A stretch of DNA of 34,708 bases from Terriglobia bacterium (GCA_020073265.1 JAIQFN010000065.1:1-34708); one strand, 5' to 3'. Positions 7,954 to 16,157 are shown, counted from the stretch's first letter. The notes: generated by a model not told the origin, from the letters alone. Made by a program: numbers and translations.

Positions 7954-8988
7954 TCACTTACGCTGCAATTCCTTCGGGACCCGCTGCCGGTCGAAGTCCT
8001 GGTATTGGAACGTCCACTTGAGCGGCAGCTCCTGCGGAATGTAGCACAGCCGGTCGTCGCAGGCCTGATATCGCAGCGTTCCCTCCACCGTGAAACTCCC
8101 GGCGCTGTCCAGCAAGGGCCTCAGCTTCGCATCCTGCCCGAGGGTGATGTCGCGCGTCAGCCGGAACCGGTTGCGATACACCGGCACCGTCTCGTCGATG
8201 GCCTTCAGATAAAGTTTTTCCGACTTCGGATACGCGACCTCGTGCGCCGCGAAGCCGTCGGAGTCCTTCAGCTTCCAGTCGATCGCTATGTAGCCTTCCA
8301 CGCCCGGAGCATAAACGTGCATGTTCGGATTCAGCTCGATGTCGAGCGTCAGGGCCACGCGATGCCCGGTGGCTACGATCGAATTGCTGGCCGTGGCGGT
8401 GAGCCGAAGCTGCCTGCCTTGCACCTCGGTCTTGCCCGCCGAAGGGATCACGCCAAACTGGTGGCTCAGGATGTCGGCGGAGGTGTAGCGCTCGCGGTAG
8501 TCGTCTTCGAAATACTTCGCGACAATCGTTCCCTTGCCATCCAGAATGAACGATCCCGGAAACGGAATCCCGTAGAACGCGTTGTCCTTGGGCATGGTGT
8601 CGTTGAGGATGTTCAATTGGCGGATGGTCTTCGAATCCACGTCCGACAGCAGCGGAAAATGGACGCCCTTGCGATCGGAGAAGTTGTGCAGCACCGCGAC
8701 GCTGTCGTAACTGACTCCGGCGACGCCCAAGCCGAGCTTGCGAAACTCGTCCTTGTTCTTTTCCAGCTCCACGAGCTGGGCCTTGCAGTAGGGTCACCAG
8801 TCCGCCGAGCGGAAGAACAGGATCACGGCGCCCTTCGGCCCCAGCAGACTCTGGAGGCTTCGGGTCTTGCCGTCCTGATCCTGGAGCGCGAAATCCGGCA
8901 TCCGGCTCCCTACCGGCGGGCCGTAATCGCGCGCTGAGAGCAATCCCGCAACGCCGAGGAGCAATCCCACAACGCGTCGTGCCGACAT
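7954..8988 (-). CDS. Candidate selenoprotein: peroxiredoxin-like domain fused to DsbD-alpha-like domain (TGA at 8794-8796 read as Sec)
   Basis: Two open frames, 8988-8797 and 8793-7957, are in the same phase and separated by one TGA. Read through, they give a 344-residue protein: a signal-like N-terminus, an AhpC/TSA-type thioredoxin fold (PDFALQDQDGKTRSL, AVILFFRSADW-x-PYCKAQLVELE, GVSYDSVAVL, FPLLSD, YGIPFPGSFILD), then from about residue 165 a domain like DsbD-alpha, with NPNMHVYAPGVEGYI and its Cys pair in YQACDDRLCYIP. The TGA replaces the first, peroxidatic Cys of the family's WCPYCK motif, giving W-U-P-Y-C. A perfect 7-bp hairpin lies at the spacing expected of a bacterial SECIS. I infer an exported thiol or peroxide reductase with a Sec-x-x-Cys centre. 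A nonsense mutation or base error is the main alternative. Confidence 0.8.
8763..8796 (-). promoter_or_regulatory. Candidate bacterial SECIS hairpin following in-frame TGA
   Basis: On the minus strand the TGA (8796-8794) is followed by 14 bases and then CCAGCTC-GTG-GAGCTGG, a perfect 7-bp stem with a three-base loop. The loop starts 22 bases after the TGA and its first base is G. As I recall the bacterial SECIS consensus, this meets its needs: a short stem, a small apical loop with G in the first two positions, and a loop roughly 16-37 bases after the UGA. The stem also encodes conserved residues (AQLVELE), so part of the pairing could be coincidental codon choice. Confidence 0.6.
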
Positions 8989-9027
8989 GCTTCGATGGTA
9001 TCCAATTTGTCCGGCCCTCCGAACCTC

Positions 9028-9047
9028 AGGTTAAGAAGCTTTAACCT
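9028..9047. promoter_or_regulatory. Perfect inverted repeat, possible operator
   Basis: AGGTTAA-N6-TTAACCT is a perfect 7-bp dyad with a six-base spacer. It lies in the 170-base region between the selenoprotein start (8988) and the Cys-rich peptide gene (9159). A further AACCT just to its left makes three copies of the AACCT half-site within about 25 bases. It suits a dimeric regulator controlling one or both divergent genes, but no regulator gene is adjacent. The rest of 8989-9158 has no gene that I can support. Confidence 0.35.
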
Positions 9048-9158
9048 CGCTAAAGAAAGCCCCTTGCATTCCCTACTGGGAAGCGGTTAATCTTTGGGGG
9101 AACGCGTTGAGTGCGGTAATACGCTCAGCGAGGATTTAGACCAAAAGGGAGGCAGTTA

Positions 9159-9395
9159 ATGAATCGCAGAAAATTTACCATCGCTCTTGGGACCGCGACG
9201 GCTGGACTGGTAGCGGGCTCCGCGCTCTTCGGCCAGGATAAGAAAGAGAAGAAGGGCAAGGCCGCGAAGCACGATTGCAAGGGCCAGAACGATTGCAAGG
9301 GCCAGGGCGGCTGCAAGACTGGCGACGCCGGCTGCAAGGGAAAGAACACTTGCAAAGGGAAGGGCGGTTGCGCCGTTCCTCCGAAAAAGTCATAA
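9159..9395 (+). CDS. Small Cys-rich exported peptide with CKG repeats
   Basis: A 78-residue protein. The N-terminus NRRKFTIALGTATAGLVAGSALFG reads as a twin-Arg signal. The mature part is Lys/Gly/Cys-rich: HDCKGQNDCKGQGGCK, a short GDAGCKGKNTCKG link and KGGC, with seven Cys in roughly six-residue spacing, mostly as C-K-G. I know of short low-complexity CKG-type proteins in environmental bacteria, and the pattern recalls the copper-binding bufferin (DUF2282) group, but no DUF692 partner lies nearby and I do not assign it to that family. GGGAGG at 9147-9152 supports the start. Export by Tat suggests folding or metal loading before transport. A strong terminator follows, so it is probably its own transcript. 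Metal or thiol chemistry is an inference from composition. Confidence 0.82.
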   Translation: MNRRKFTIALGTATAGLVAGSALFGQDKKEKKGKAAKHDCKGQNDCKGQGGCKTGDAGCKGKNTCKGKGGCAVPPKKS

Positions 9396-9422
9396 GCAGC
9401 CTTTCGTCAAGGAACTCAACAG

Positions 9423-9464
9423 AAGGCCGGGGAGCGTCTGGGGCGCCTCCGGCCTTTCTCTTTG
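9423..9464 (+). terminator. Rho-independent terminator after the Cys-rich peptide gene
   Basis: AAGGCCGGGG pairs with CCTCCGGCCTT in a GC-rich stem of about ten pairs with one G-U, followed by TTTCTCTTTG. It begins 27 bases after the stop codon. It separates this short gene from the hydrolase gene downstream, so the peptide can be expressed independently. Confidence 0.8.
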
Positions 9465-9491
9465 TTCACCCGGTAAAATCGTAGAGACAGA

Positions 9492-10223
9492 ATGCACCGA
9501 GCGATTATTCTATCCCTGTTCGTCTTCGCCGCTCTGTGCCGCGCCGCGGATTACCAGGTGGAAGGCAACATCCGCTATAGTCATTTTCCCGAGAACGTGC
9601 TGGACATTTTGCAATCCCGGGCGCCGGCCTTGCAGAATCGCCCCGGCGTAGTCCTCATTCACGGAGACGGCTTGGTGCAGGGGCAGAAAGAAAGCATGGT
9701 GGAACAATTCGCGGTACCGTTCATCCAGCACGGCTTCGTGGTTGCGAACGTGGAATACCGGCTGGCCGAGGCAGCGTCGGCGGAAGGGGTCCGCGATGTG
9801 CTGACCGCCGTGGACTGGTTCCACGATCACGCCGGCCAATACAAAGTTGATACCCGGCGGATTATCGTACTGGGTGCCTCGGCCGGCGGGCGTCTGGGGC
9901 TGCAAGCAGCGAGTTTCGGTCCCGCGGCCAGCGTCGCGGCGGTGATTGATTTCTTTGGTGTCGTCGAGTCTCCGGACCCGCTCCTGTCACCCCTGGCGCA
10001 CGTACGCAAAGGCCTGCCGCCCGTTCTCGCGATCCACGGTGACGCCGATCCCACGGTGCCCTATGACCAGAGCGTTCGCTTGATCCAGGCACTCAAATCC
10101 GCCGGCGACGATGCCGAGCTGATCACCGTGCCAGGCGGCAAGCACGGCTTCACACCCGCCGAGATGGACAAACTCTGGCCGCAGATTTTCAAATGGCTCA
10201 AGAAGCGCAGGATTAGTTCCTAG
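9492..10223 (+). CDS. Alpha/beta hydrolase (esterase-like), exported
   Basis: A 243-residue alpha/beta hydrolase. A signal peptide (MHRAIILSLFVFAALCRA) is followed by the oxyanion-hole region VVLIHGDG, the nucleophile motif GASAGG, the acid in HGDADPTVPY and the base in GGKHGF, so the triad is complete and ordered as in the BD-FAE/dienelactone hydrolase-like esterases. It resembles small secreted esterases that act on esterified carbohydrates or lipids, but the substrate cannot be read from the sequence. Its ATG is 27 bases after the preceding terminator. The histidine phosphatase starts two bases after its stop, so the two probably form one transcript. Confidence 0.88.
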   Translation: MHRAIILSLFVFAALCRAADYQVEGNIRYSHFPENVLDILQSRAPALQNRPGVVLIHGDGLVQGQKESMVEQFAVPFIQHGFVVANVEYRLAEAASAEGVRDVLTAVDWFHDHAGQYKVDTRRIIVLGASAGGRLGLQAASFGPAASVAAVIDFFGVVESPDPLLSPLAHVRKGLPPVLAIHGDADPTVPYDQSVRLIQALKSAGDDAELITVPGGKHGFTPAEMDKLWPQIFKWLKKRRISS

Positions 10224-10225
10224 AA

Positions 10226-10945
10226 ATGGCGCTGCTTACGCTGGTTCGTCACGGCCAGGCTTCCTTCTTACAACACAACTACGACAAGCTGTCCGAGCTG
10301 GGCGAACTGCAGTCGCGGATCCTGGGCGAATACTGGCTGAGAACCGGAACCACCTTCGACCAGGTCTACTACGGTCCCGCTTGCCGTCACCGGCGAACCG
10401 GCGACGCCGTGGCCGAGGTGTACAGACAAGCCGGCGTGGACTGGCCCGAACCGATCACGCTGGCCGAGCTGGACGAATATCCGGGCATCGACGTGGTGCG
10501 CCGCTTCCTGCCGGGCCTGATGGAGACGCACGAAGACATCCGCGCGTTGGAAAGAGATTTTCGCGAGGCCGGCGAAAAGGGCCTGGCCTTCCGCATGTAT
10601 GACCGCTTGTTCCAGCGCATCGTCCGCATGTGGGTGGATGAGGAGCTGGATTCGCCCGACGTGGAGAGCTGGAAGGGTTTCTGCGATCGCGTCCAGCAGG
10701 GGATCGGCCGGATGCGCGATCAGGCGCCCAAGAACGCGCGCATCGCAGTGTTTACTTCGGGCGGAGTGATCGGCGCCGCGGTTCGACTAGCGCTCGGCCT
10801 GGCGCCGCAGAGGACGCTGGAGGTAAGTTGGACGGCGCGCAACGCCGGTTATACCGAATTCTTGTTTTCCGCGGATCGCTTCTCGCTCAGCAGCTTCAAC
10901 AATCATCCGCATCTGGAAGATCCGGACCTGCTGACCTACCGCTGA
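10226..10945 (+). CDS. Histidine phosphatase superfamily protein (phosphoglycerate mutase-like)
   Basis: A 239-residue protein with the phosphohistidine motif LVRHGQAS near residues 6-13 and the helix YGPACRHRRTGDA that supplies the second phosphate-binding Arg. The acid region is ELDEYPG. Where many family members have the second catalytic His (SHGGVI), this one reads FTSGGVI, with Ser at the His position; other family members with TSGG are known to me, so it may still be active. The substrate is not predictable (sugar phosphates, nucleotides and phosphoproteins are all possible). It follows the hydrolase gene by two bases and ends five bases from the convergent SpoIIE gene. Confidence 0.85.
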   Translation: MALLTLVRHGQASFLQHNYDKLSELGELQSRILGEYWLRTGTTFDQVYYGPACRHRRTGDAVAEVYRQAGVDWPEPITLAELDEYPGIDVVRRFLPGLMETHEDIRALERDFREAGEKGLAFRMYDRLFQRIVRMWVDEELDSPDVESWKGFCDRVQQGIGRMRDQAPKNARIAVFTSGGVIGAAVRLALGLAPQRTLEVSWTARNAGYTEFLFSADRFSLSSFNNHPHLEDPDLLTYR

Positions 10946-10950
10946 GCCGC

Positions 10951-12600
10951 TCAGGTCTGAAGCCGCTTGGCGATCACCAGCGTGATATCGTCCGCCGGCG
11001 GCGCTCCGGAGGTGAACTCGTGGAGTTGCTGATTGATCGACTCGATCATGGACTGCGCGGGCAGGTCCTTCAATCGTGCCAGCGCTTCCGCCAGCCGGTC
11101 TTCGCCGAACTCCTCGTCAACATCAATCCGGCACGCTTCCGTCACGCCGTCGCTGAACAGCACTACCACGTCGCCGGGGTCCAACGTGCAGGTCTTTTGC
11201 TCGAACTTGGCCGCCGGAAGGATTCCGAGAATGACGCCGGTGCCTTCCAGTCTTTCCACTTCGCCTGTGCGCTTGGCCAGCAGCGGAGGATTGTGGCCGG
11301 CGTTCACGTACTTCAGCTCGCCGGTCTTCGGATCCAGCACGCCGATGAAGAAGCTGATGAAGCGGTTGCTCGGGCAATTGGAAGCGATGATCCGGTTCAA
11401 GCGGGTCACCAGCGCCGCCAGGTCGACCGGATCGTCGAACAGGACCTGCGCGCGCGCCTGCAAACTCGACATCAGCAGCGCCGCAGGCATTCCCTTGCCC
11501 GCCACATCGCCCACCAGCATGGCCACGCGGCCGTCCGGGTAAGTGAGGAAGTCGTAGTAGTCGCCCCCGACGGTCCGGCAAGCCGCGTTGTAACCGGCCA
11601 GATCGAGTCCCGGAACCTGCGGCGCACTGGTGGGCAGCAGGCGCCGCTGGATCTCGGCGGCCTGTTCCAGTTCCTTGGCCAGCAATCGCTCGGCTTGCTC
11701 CACTTCGGCCAGCCTGGTGTGCTCGATGCGGATGGCCGCCACGTTGGCCATGACGGTGAGCAGGTTGAGATCGTCCTTGGTGAACTCGTGGACGAAATGC
11801 GGCGAGTCCAGATAGATCAGTCCGATCACGCGGTCGTCGGTTTGAAGCGGGACCGCCAGCATGCTGCGGATCTGCTGCTGCACGATGCTCATGCGCTCGG
11901 CGAAGGCCTCGTCCAGCCGCGCGTCTCGGACCAGCAGCGAAGCCTTCTCCTTGATCACGCGATCGCGCACCGTGCCGCTGATCCGGAATCCTTCGCCCCG
12001 AGCCGCGCTCACCACCAGCTCGTCGCCTTCAAAGGTCATGAGCACCCCGCGGGCCGCGCCCACTGCGTCGATGGACAGGTTCATGATCAGATTGAAAAGC
12101 TCGTTGAGCGGCAGGTTGCCCGACAGCTCGCGTCCCGCGCGGATCAGCGCGCGCATCTGCGTTCCGCCTTCAATCTCCTTCTCATGACTCAGCAAACCCT
12201 GCAGGCTGGTTACGACCGTGGTGGAAGCGGCCGCGGGCGCGTTCCCTTCCACGAAGACTACAGTGTTGGCGGGCGGCGACACCTTCTCGGCGAATTCGAG
12301 CGTCAGGTGGCCGGCGGTCACGCGGTCATCCGGTCCCAACAGGTGCGGCTCCGTGATCCGATTGCCGTTGACGAACGTTCCGTTCTTGCTGTTGAGATCC
12401 CGAACGCTCCAGGTCTCGGCGTCCCTTTCCAGGACCATGTGCTGGCGCGAAAGGCCGGCGTCGTCCGGATAGCACAAGTCGCTGGCACTGGAGCGGCCGA
12501 TGGTGATGCGGTCGCGGTCCAGGGGAAGCGTGCGGGTTTTTCCGTCGGGAGTGTGGATCAGCAACTCCCGGGGACGGAATCGCGCAGCTACTCCTGCCAT
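10951..12600 (-). CDS. FHA-GAF-SpoIIE (PP2C) phosphatase
   Basis: A 549-residue signalling protein with three parts. An FHA domain at about residues 12-105 (ITIGRSSASDL, LSRQHMVLE, DLNSKNGTFVNG) binds phosphothreonine peptides. A GAF domain at about 150-300 senses a ligand or partner. A helical linker (EQAAEIQRRLLP) leads into a SpoIIE/RsbU-type PP2C domain at about 325-545, with GGDYYDF, VGDVAGKGM, FSDGVTEA and ADDITLVI carrying the metal-binding Asp residues. Such proteins dephosphorylate anti-sigma-factor antagonists, but no antagonist or anti-sigma gene is visible here, so the target lies elsewhere. FHA implies input from a Ser/Thr kinase. It is followed on the other strand by the histidine phosphatase with five bases between the ends. 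Confidence 0.93.
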   Translation of the reverse strand: MAGVAARFRPRELLIHTPDGKTRTLPLDRDRITIGRSSASDLCYPDDAGLSRQHMVLERDAETWSVRDLNSKNGTFVNGNRITEPHLLGPDDRVTAGHLTLEFAEKVSPPANTVVFVEGNAPAAASTTVVTSLQGLLSHEKEIEGGTQMRALIRAGRELSGNLPLNELFNLIMNLSIDAVGAARGVLMTFEGDELVVSAARGEGFRISGTVRDRVIKEKASLLVRDARLDEAFAERMSIVQQQIRSMLAVPLQTDDRVIGLIYLDSPHFVHEFTKDDLNLLTVMANVAAIRIEHTRLAEVEQAERLLAKELEQAAEIQRRLLPTSAPQVPGLDLAGYNAACRTVGGDYYDFLTYPDGRVAMLVGDVAGKGMPAALLMSSLQARAQVLFDDPVDLAALVTRLNRIIASNCPSNRFISFFIGVLDPKTGELKYVNAGHNPPLLAKRTGEVERLEGTGVILGILPAAKFEQKTCTLDPGDVVVLFSDGVTEACRIDVDEEFGEDRLAEALARLKDLPAQSMIESINQQLHEFTSGAPPADDITLVIAKRLQT

Positions 12601-12635
12601 GCTAATAGCTTAACGAAACGCGGGAATTTGCGCAT

Positions 12636-13391
12636 TCAGCACGGCCGCGGGTAACCGATTTTCACGTCGATTTCGGCGGAATAGTGCACCAGCGGCGGCC
12701 CTTCGGGCGGCGGAAGACCGGCAGCTTCGATCAGAGTCTGGTTCAATTCCAAAACGCTTGCGCGGGCCAGCGGCCAGACTGGGTGCTCAATTTGAGCGCG
12801 GCCCAGCCGGCCTCCCGTCACGTTGTAGAGGCAAAAGCGAGCGGTGAGGAAATGATCGTGCTCGGTCAGTTCTTGTGGATCGTACTCTGCGCCGGGTTTG
12901 ACCAAAATGCCGGCCGACTCCGGCCGGTGCGGCCACTTCCGCCGGCTTCGATAACGCACCGTGTCTTGTTCCGGGGCTGCTTGCATGGCGGCCCAGAAGT
13001 ACGGCAGGCGATATCCGATGCGTGCCCCGACTACGGCCAGCAAGCGTGCCGCGTCGAGCGAGAAGAACCAGACGCCGCGTCCGCCGTCCGGTCCAACGAC
13101 ATACGTGCGCACATTTGTTTCTGGGAAATCAGGTAGGCCCGCGAGGTTGCAGATTTCGAACGGAACCAGGCCGATCCATGCGTCCTGGTCGAACGTGTCG
13201 AGTTCGAGTCCGGGCGGCAGCAATGGCCGCACCACTGCAGGAGCATAGCGCCAGTGTAAGAACGTCAGATGCCGCCAGGTCTGGCGCATGGCCACGCGCT
13301 CCACCGCTTCGGGCGGCCAGGGGGTGATGGGCTGCGCTTCAGACCGGTTGACCGTAGCCGCCTCCGCCCGGCGTTTCGATGCGCAGCACAT
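12636..13391 (-). CDS. DUF2071 (YqjF-like) protein
   Basis: A DUF2071-family protein of about 220-251 residues. The family core begins at [15 protein letters not shown] and continues with [15 protein letters not shown]-x-AWIGLVPF, the NVRTYV segment and GVWFFSLDA. The fold is related to acetoacetate decarboxylase, but no enzymatic function is established for this group. The listed start is the only upstream ATG and overlaps the HyuB gene by 53 bases; GTG codons at 13304 and 13295 or the ATG at 13289 would also keep the core, so the start is uncertain. It is the last gene of the string that begins with the BNR protein; the SpoIIE gene follows after 35 bases. Confidence 0.85.
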   Translation of the reverse strand: MCCASKRRAEAATVNRSEAQPITPWPPEAVERVAMRQTWRHLTFLHWRYAPAVVRPLLPPGLELDTFDQDAWIGLVPFEICNLAGLPDFPETNVRTYVVGPDGGRGVWFFSLDAARLLAVVGARIGYRLPYFWAAMQAAPEQDTVRYRSRRKWPHRPESAGILVKPGAEYDPQELTEHDHFLTARFCLYNVTGGRLGRAQIEHPVWPLARASVLELNQTLIEAAGLPPPEGPPLVHYSAEIDVKIGYPRPC

Positions 13392-14907
13392 CGCCGGGCG
13401 CGACTTCGAACCGGGCTTTCCCCGGAATCGCGGTGGTGCTTTTCCGTCGAACCAGCAGAGTCCGCCCGGGCGCGCCGGGATGGCCTCCGAAAAGCCCGTA
13501 GGGACCGCGCAGCCGCCGATCCGCCAGAATGGTCACCTGCGCGGGCGTCAGAAATTCAAATTCGCGGATGATGCCGTCGCCGCCGCGATGTTTCCCTCTG
13601 CCGCCCGAGCCGGACCGGATGCGATAGCCGCGCACGCGCAGCGGATACTGGTGCTCGAACGCTTCGACAGGCGTGTTCCAACTGTTGGTCATGTGCGTGT
13701 GCGTGGCGCTCGCTCCGTCCGAGACAGCGGATGCGCCCATCCCGCCCGCGATGGTTTCGTAATAGGCGAACGACTGGCGGCGGACGGGATCCCAACCGCC
13801 GAACGTCAGATTGTTCATGGTGCCGGAACTCGCGGCCGGAATCAGCTCGGGCGCGGCCTGAGCCAGCGCCCCTAGAACGACGTCGGTGATTCGCTGTGAC
13901 GTTTCGACGTTGCCTGCGGCCATCGCCGCTGGAGGGCGCGCGTTGACCACCGAGCCGTCCGGCGCGATTACCTCGAGCGGGCGCATCACGCCGGCGGTGT
14001 ATGGAATATCTTCGCGCACCAGGCAGCGGAAAACGTAGGTGGTCGCCGAGACCGCGACCGCATAGTTGGCGTTCACCGAGCCTTCCACCTGAGGATCGGA
14101 ACCCGTGAAGTCGATGGTGGCGCGATCGCCGTGGATGGTCACAGTGACCGCTATGCGCACCGGGCGGTCAGTGATGCCATCGCCATCCAGAACATCTTCG
14201 AAGCGATACCGGCCCTGGGGCAGCCTGCGGATTGCCGCGCGCATCATGCGCTCGCTGTAGTCCTTCAGCGCGGTCATGTTGCGGCGCACTGTGGCGAGGC
14301 CTCGTTTCGAAACCAATTCGAGCAGGCGCTGCTCGCCGCGCCGGATGGCCATGCATTGCGCCAGCAGATCGCCTTCGCGTTCGACAGGCGTCCGTACGTT
14401 GGCCAGTATCAGCGCCAGCAGCTCGCGATCGAATCGACCCGCGCGCGCCAGCAGGATCGGAGGAATGCGAATGCCTTCCTGGTAGATCTCGCGCGCCAGC
14501 GGCATCGAGCCAGGACTCATGCCGCCGACGTCGGCGTGGTGGGCGCGATTGGCCACGAAGAACGCCGGCTTGCGTTGGCCCGGGACGAAAACGCCCGAGA
14601 CAGCCGTGATGTCGGGCAGATGCGTTCCACCGCGGAAGGGATCGTTCAGGATCGCGACGTCACCCGGCCCGAGATCGAAAGCCTGCATCGCGTGGCGCAC
14701 CGAAAGCGGCATGGCGCCCAGGTGCACGGGCATGTGATCACCCATGGCCACCGTCTCGCCCGCGGCATCGTAGACGGCGCAAGAATAATCGCGGCGCTCT
14801 TTGATGTTGGCCGAATAGGACGTCTTGCGCAGGACCGCGCCCATCTCTTCGGCGATCGAGACCAGCAGATGCCGGAACAGCTCCAACTCGATCGGATCCG
14901 GCTTCAT
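13339..14907 (-). CDS. Hydantoinase B/oxoprolinase family protein (HyuB-type)
   Basis: A 522-residue HyuB-type subunit. The start at [15 protein letters not shown] is typical, followed by [65 protein letters not shown] and a C-terminal GGGGYG-type ending. The family hydrolyses 5-oxoproline, hydantoins or, with a third subunit, acetone-type substrates in an ATP-dependent way together with HyuA. No HyuA-type ATPase subunit is present in this window, so the partner would have to be elsewhere. The ATG at 14907 overlaps the preceding stop as ATGA, so the longer open frame reaching 15513 is an artefact of the opposite-phase upstream gene. Confidence 0.92.
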   Translation of the reverse strand: MKPDPIELELFRHLLVSIAEEMGAVLRKTSYSANIKERRDYSCAVYDAAGETVAMGDHMPVHLGAMPLSVRHAMQAFDLGPGDVAILNDPFRGGTHLPDITAVSGVFVPGQRKPAFFVANRAHHADVGGMSPGSMPLAREIYQEGIRIPPILLARAGRFDRELLALILANVRTPVEREGDLLAQCMAIRRGEQRLLELVSKRGLATVRRNMTALKDYSERMMRAAIRRLPQGRYRFEDVLDGDGITDRPVRIAVTVTIHGDRATIDFTGSDPQVEGSVNANYAVAVSATTYVFRCLVREDIPYTAGVMRPLEVIAPDGSVVNARPPAAMAAGNVETSQRITDVVLGALAQAAPELIPAASSGTMNNLTFGGWDPVRRQSFAYYETIAGGMGASAVSDGASATHTHMTNSWNTPVEAFEHQYPLRVRGYRIRSGSGGRGKHRGGDGIIREFEFLTPAQVTILADRRLRGPYGLFGGHPGAPGRTLLVRRKSTTAIPGKARFEVAPGDVLRIETPGGGGYGQPV

Positions 14908-15665
14908 GGCTTGCAGGTCCCGGCTGCGACCAAGAAGCTGGCGGCGCGTTGCCAGCGCTCGCCTTCCGATCTCTCGATCGCGTAGCTGCGAGTCGCCGCG
15001 TCGGCCCGCACGCGCCATCCGGATGCGGCCGGCTCGGCGTTGCCCGGGAAACGAATCGGATCGGCGCTGGCCTGCCGCAGCGCCCAGCTTTCGCCGCCGG
15101 TCCGGGTGTCGTACAGCTCGTGCTTGGCATTGTCGAGCCGCGCGTCCACCAGCATGCTGCCGTTTTCGGGCGACTCGAACCAGAAGCGTTCGATGGACGC
15201 CAGGCGGCTCTCGTCGAACACCGGCCGCTGGCGCCAGGTCTTGCCGCCGTCGGTAGTCACCAGAAAGAACGGGTCGCGCGGCGCGCCTTGCAGGTTTGCG
15301 CCTGAAATCCAGCCGTTCTGAAAGTCGAAAAACTGGATCTGATCCAGGCCCGCCGATCGAATGCGTGGATGCGGCTCGGTCCAGGTGGCGCCGGCGTCCT
15401 CGCTGGCCAGCAGGATGGAGAACAGCGTGGTGGTGGGCGTGTGAAGATTTCCCACCAGGAAAAGCTTGTTGCCCGCCGCCTGCATGTTGGCGAGTTCCAG
15501 ATACACCGGGCAAGGCTCATCTTCCGAGCAGCTCAAGCCGGTCGCGACCATGTCGGCCTCGGTGCATTCGAAAGGAACCCGCATCGGTTTGCCGGTGTTT
15601 TCGATGGGAGCCTGCGCGCCTAAACAAAGTGCGCAGGCCAGCAGCCAGGCTGCGGGACGGATCAC
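14904..15665 (-). CDS. BNR/Ycf48-like propeller protein, exported
   Basis: A 253-residue protein with a signal peptide (MIRPAAWLLACALCLGAQA). The rest shows Asp-box-type propeller strands: LLASEDAGATWTEP, LVTTDGGKTWRQRP and YDTRTGGESWALRQ, each with the S/T-x-D-x-G-x-T/S-W pattern, plus the intervening strands FFDFQNGWISG and RFWFESPENGSMLVD. These are the marks of sialidase-like/Ycf48-like beta-propellers. With only about three clear Asp boxes it may be a partial or five-bladed propeller. Two Cys pairs (SCSEDEPC and the C-terminal Cys) may form disulfides. The start is a GTG at 15665. It overlaps HyuB by four bases, an odd partnership of a periplasmic protein with a cytosolic enzyme. Confidence 0.75.
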   Translation of the reverse strand: MIRPAAWLLACALCLGAQAPIENTGKPMRVPFECTEADMVATGLSCSEDEPCPVYLELANMQAAGNKLFLVGNLHTPTTTLFSILLASEDAGATWTEPHPRIRSAGLDQIQFFDFQNGWISGANLQGAPRDPFFLVTTDGGKTWRQRPVFDESRLASIERFWFESPENGSMLVDARLDNAKHELYDTRTGGESWALRQASADPIRFPGNAEPAASGWRVRADAATRSYAIERSEGERWQRAASFLVAAGTCKP

Positions 15666-15710
15666 AGATTTATGTTACCGGATCGGGTTCGCGCGCATCA
15701 CATCAGGATC

Positions 15711-16157
15711 ATGGATGAACTGAGCCGTCACTTGAAGGAAGTCGCGGAGGCCGCCGCGCGGGAGTTCGCGGGATATTCGGATTCAACGGCCGCTAAGCCG
15801 ATACAACCGGGCGGCTGGTCGCGAAAGCAGGTGCTCGGCCACTTGATCGATTCGGCTTCCAACAATCATCAGCGATTCGTCCGAGCATTGCTCGCTGACG
15901 AGCTGAAGTGGCCCAGCTACGATCAGGAAGGCTGCGTTCGGGCGCAGCGCTATCAGGACGCGCAGTGGACGGATCTGGTGAAGCTTTGGACCAGTTACAA
16001 CCGGTTCCTGGCGCATGTGCTGGCCGGCGTTCCCCCAGCGAAGCTCGGCACGCGCTGCCTGATCGGCGACAACGCGCCCATGACGCTGGAAGAATTGGCC
16101 GCCGACTACCTGCACCACATGCAACATCACCTGGAGCAGATCAGATCGGGAACTTGA
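15711..16157 (+). CDS. DinB-like protein
   Basis: A 148-residue four-helix-bundle protein of the DinB/YfiT type. The His metal ligands are visible in KQVLGHLIDSASNNHQRF near residue 48 and in the C-terminal helix YLHHMQHHLEQI. Members bind a divalent metal and include thiol transferases for bacillithiol or mycothiol, but most, like this one, have no assigned reaction. AGGA lies five bases before the ATG at 15711, which I prefer to the upstream ATG at 15672. It is divergent from the BNR gene by 45 bases, and its 3' end overlaps the convergent aldehyde dehydrogenase gene by 17 bases. Confidence 0.88.
   Translation: MDELSRHLKEVAEAAAREFAGYSDSTAAKPIQPGGWSRKQVLGHLIDSASNNHQRFVRALLADELKWPSYDQEGCVRAQRYQDAQWTDLVKLWTSYNRFLAHVLAGVPPAKLGTRCLIGDNAPMTLEELAADYLHHMQHHLEQIRSGT

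Noticed and set aside
8794-8988. Two separate genes (a 64-residue fragment and a redoxin starting at 8772) or a nonsense pseudogene
   Set aside because: The frames are in the same phase, the TGA replaces a conserved catalytic Cys, both sides are intact and a SECIS-like hairpin follows. A pseudogene remains possible but is less economical.
10828-12654. A long plus-strand open frame opposite the SpoIIE gene
   Set aside because: It is the antisense shadow of the FHA-GAF-SpoIIE gene. Its translation is Arg/Gln/His-rich without domains, while the minus-strand frame has all family motifs.
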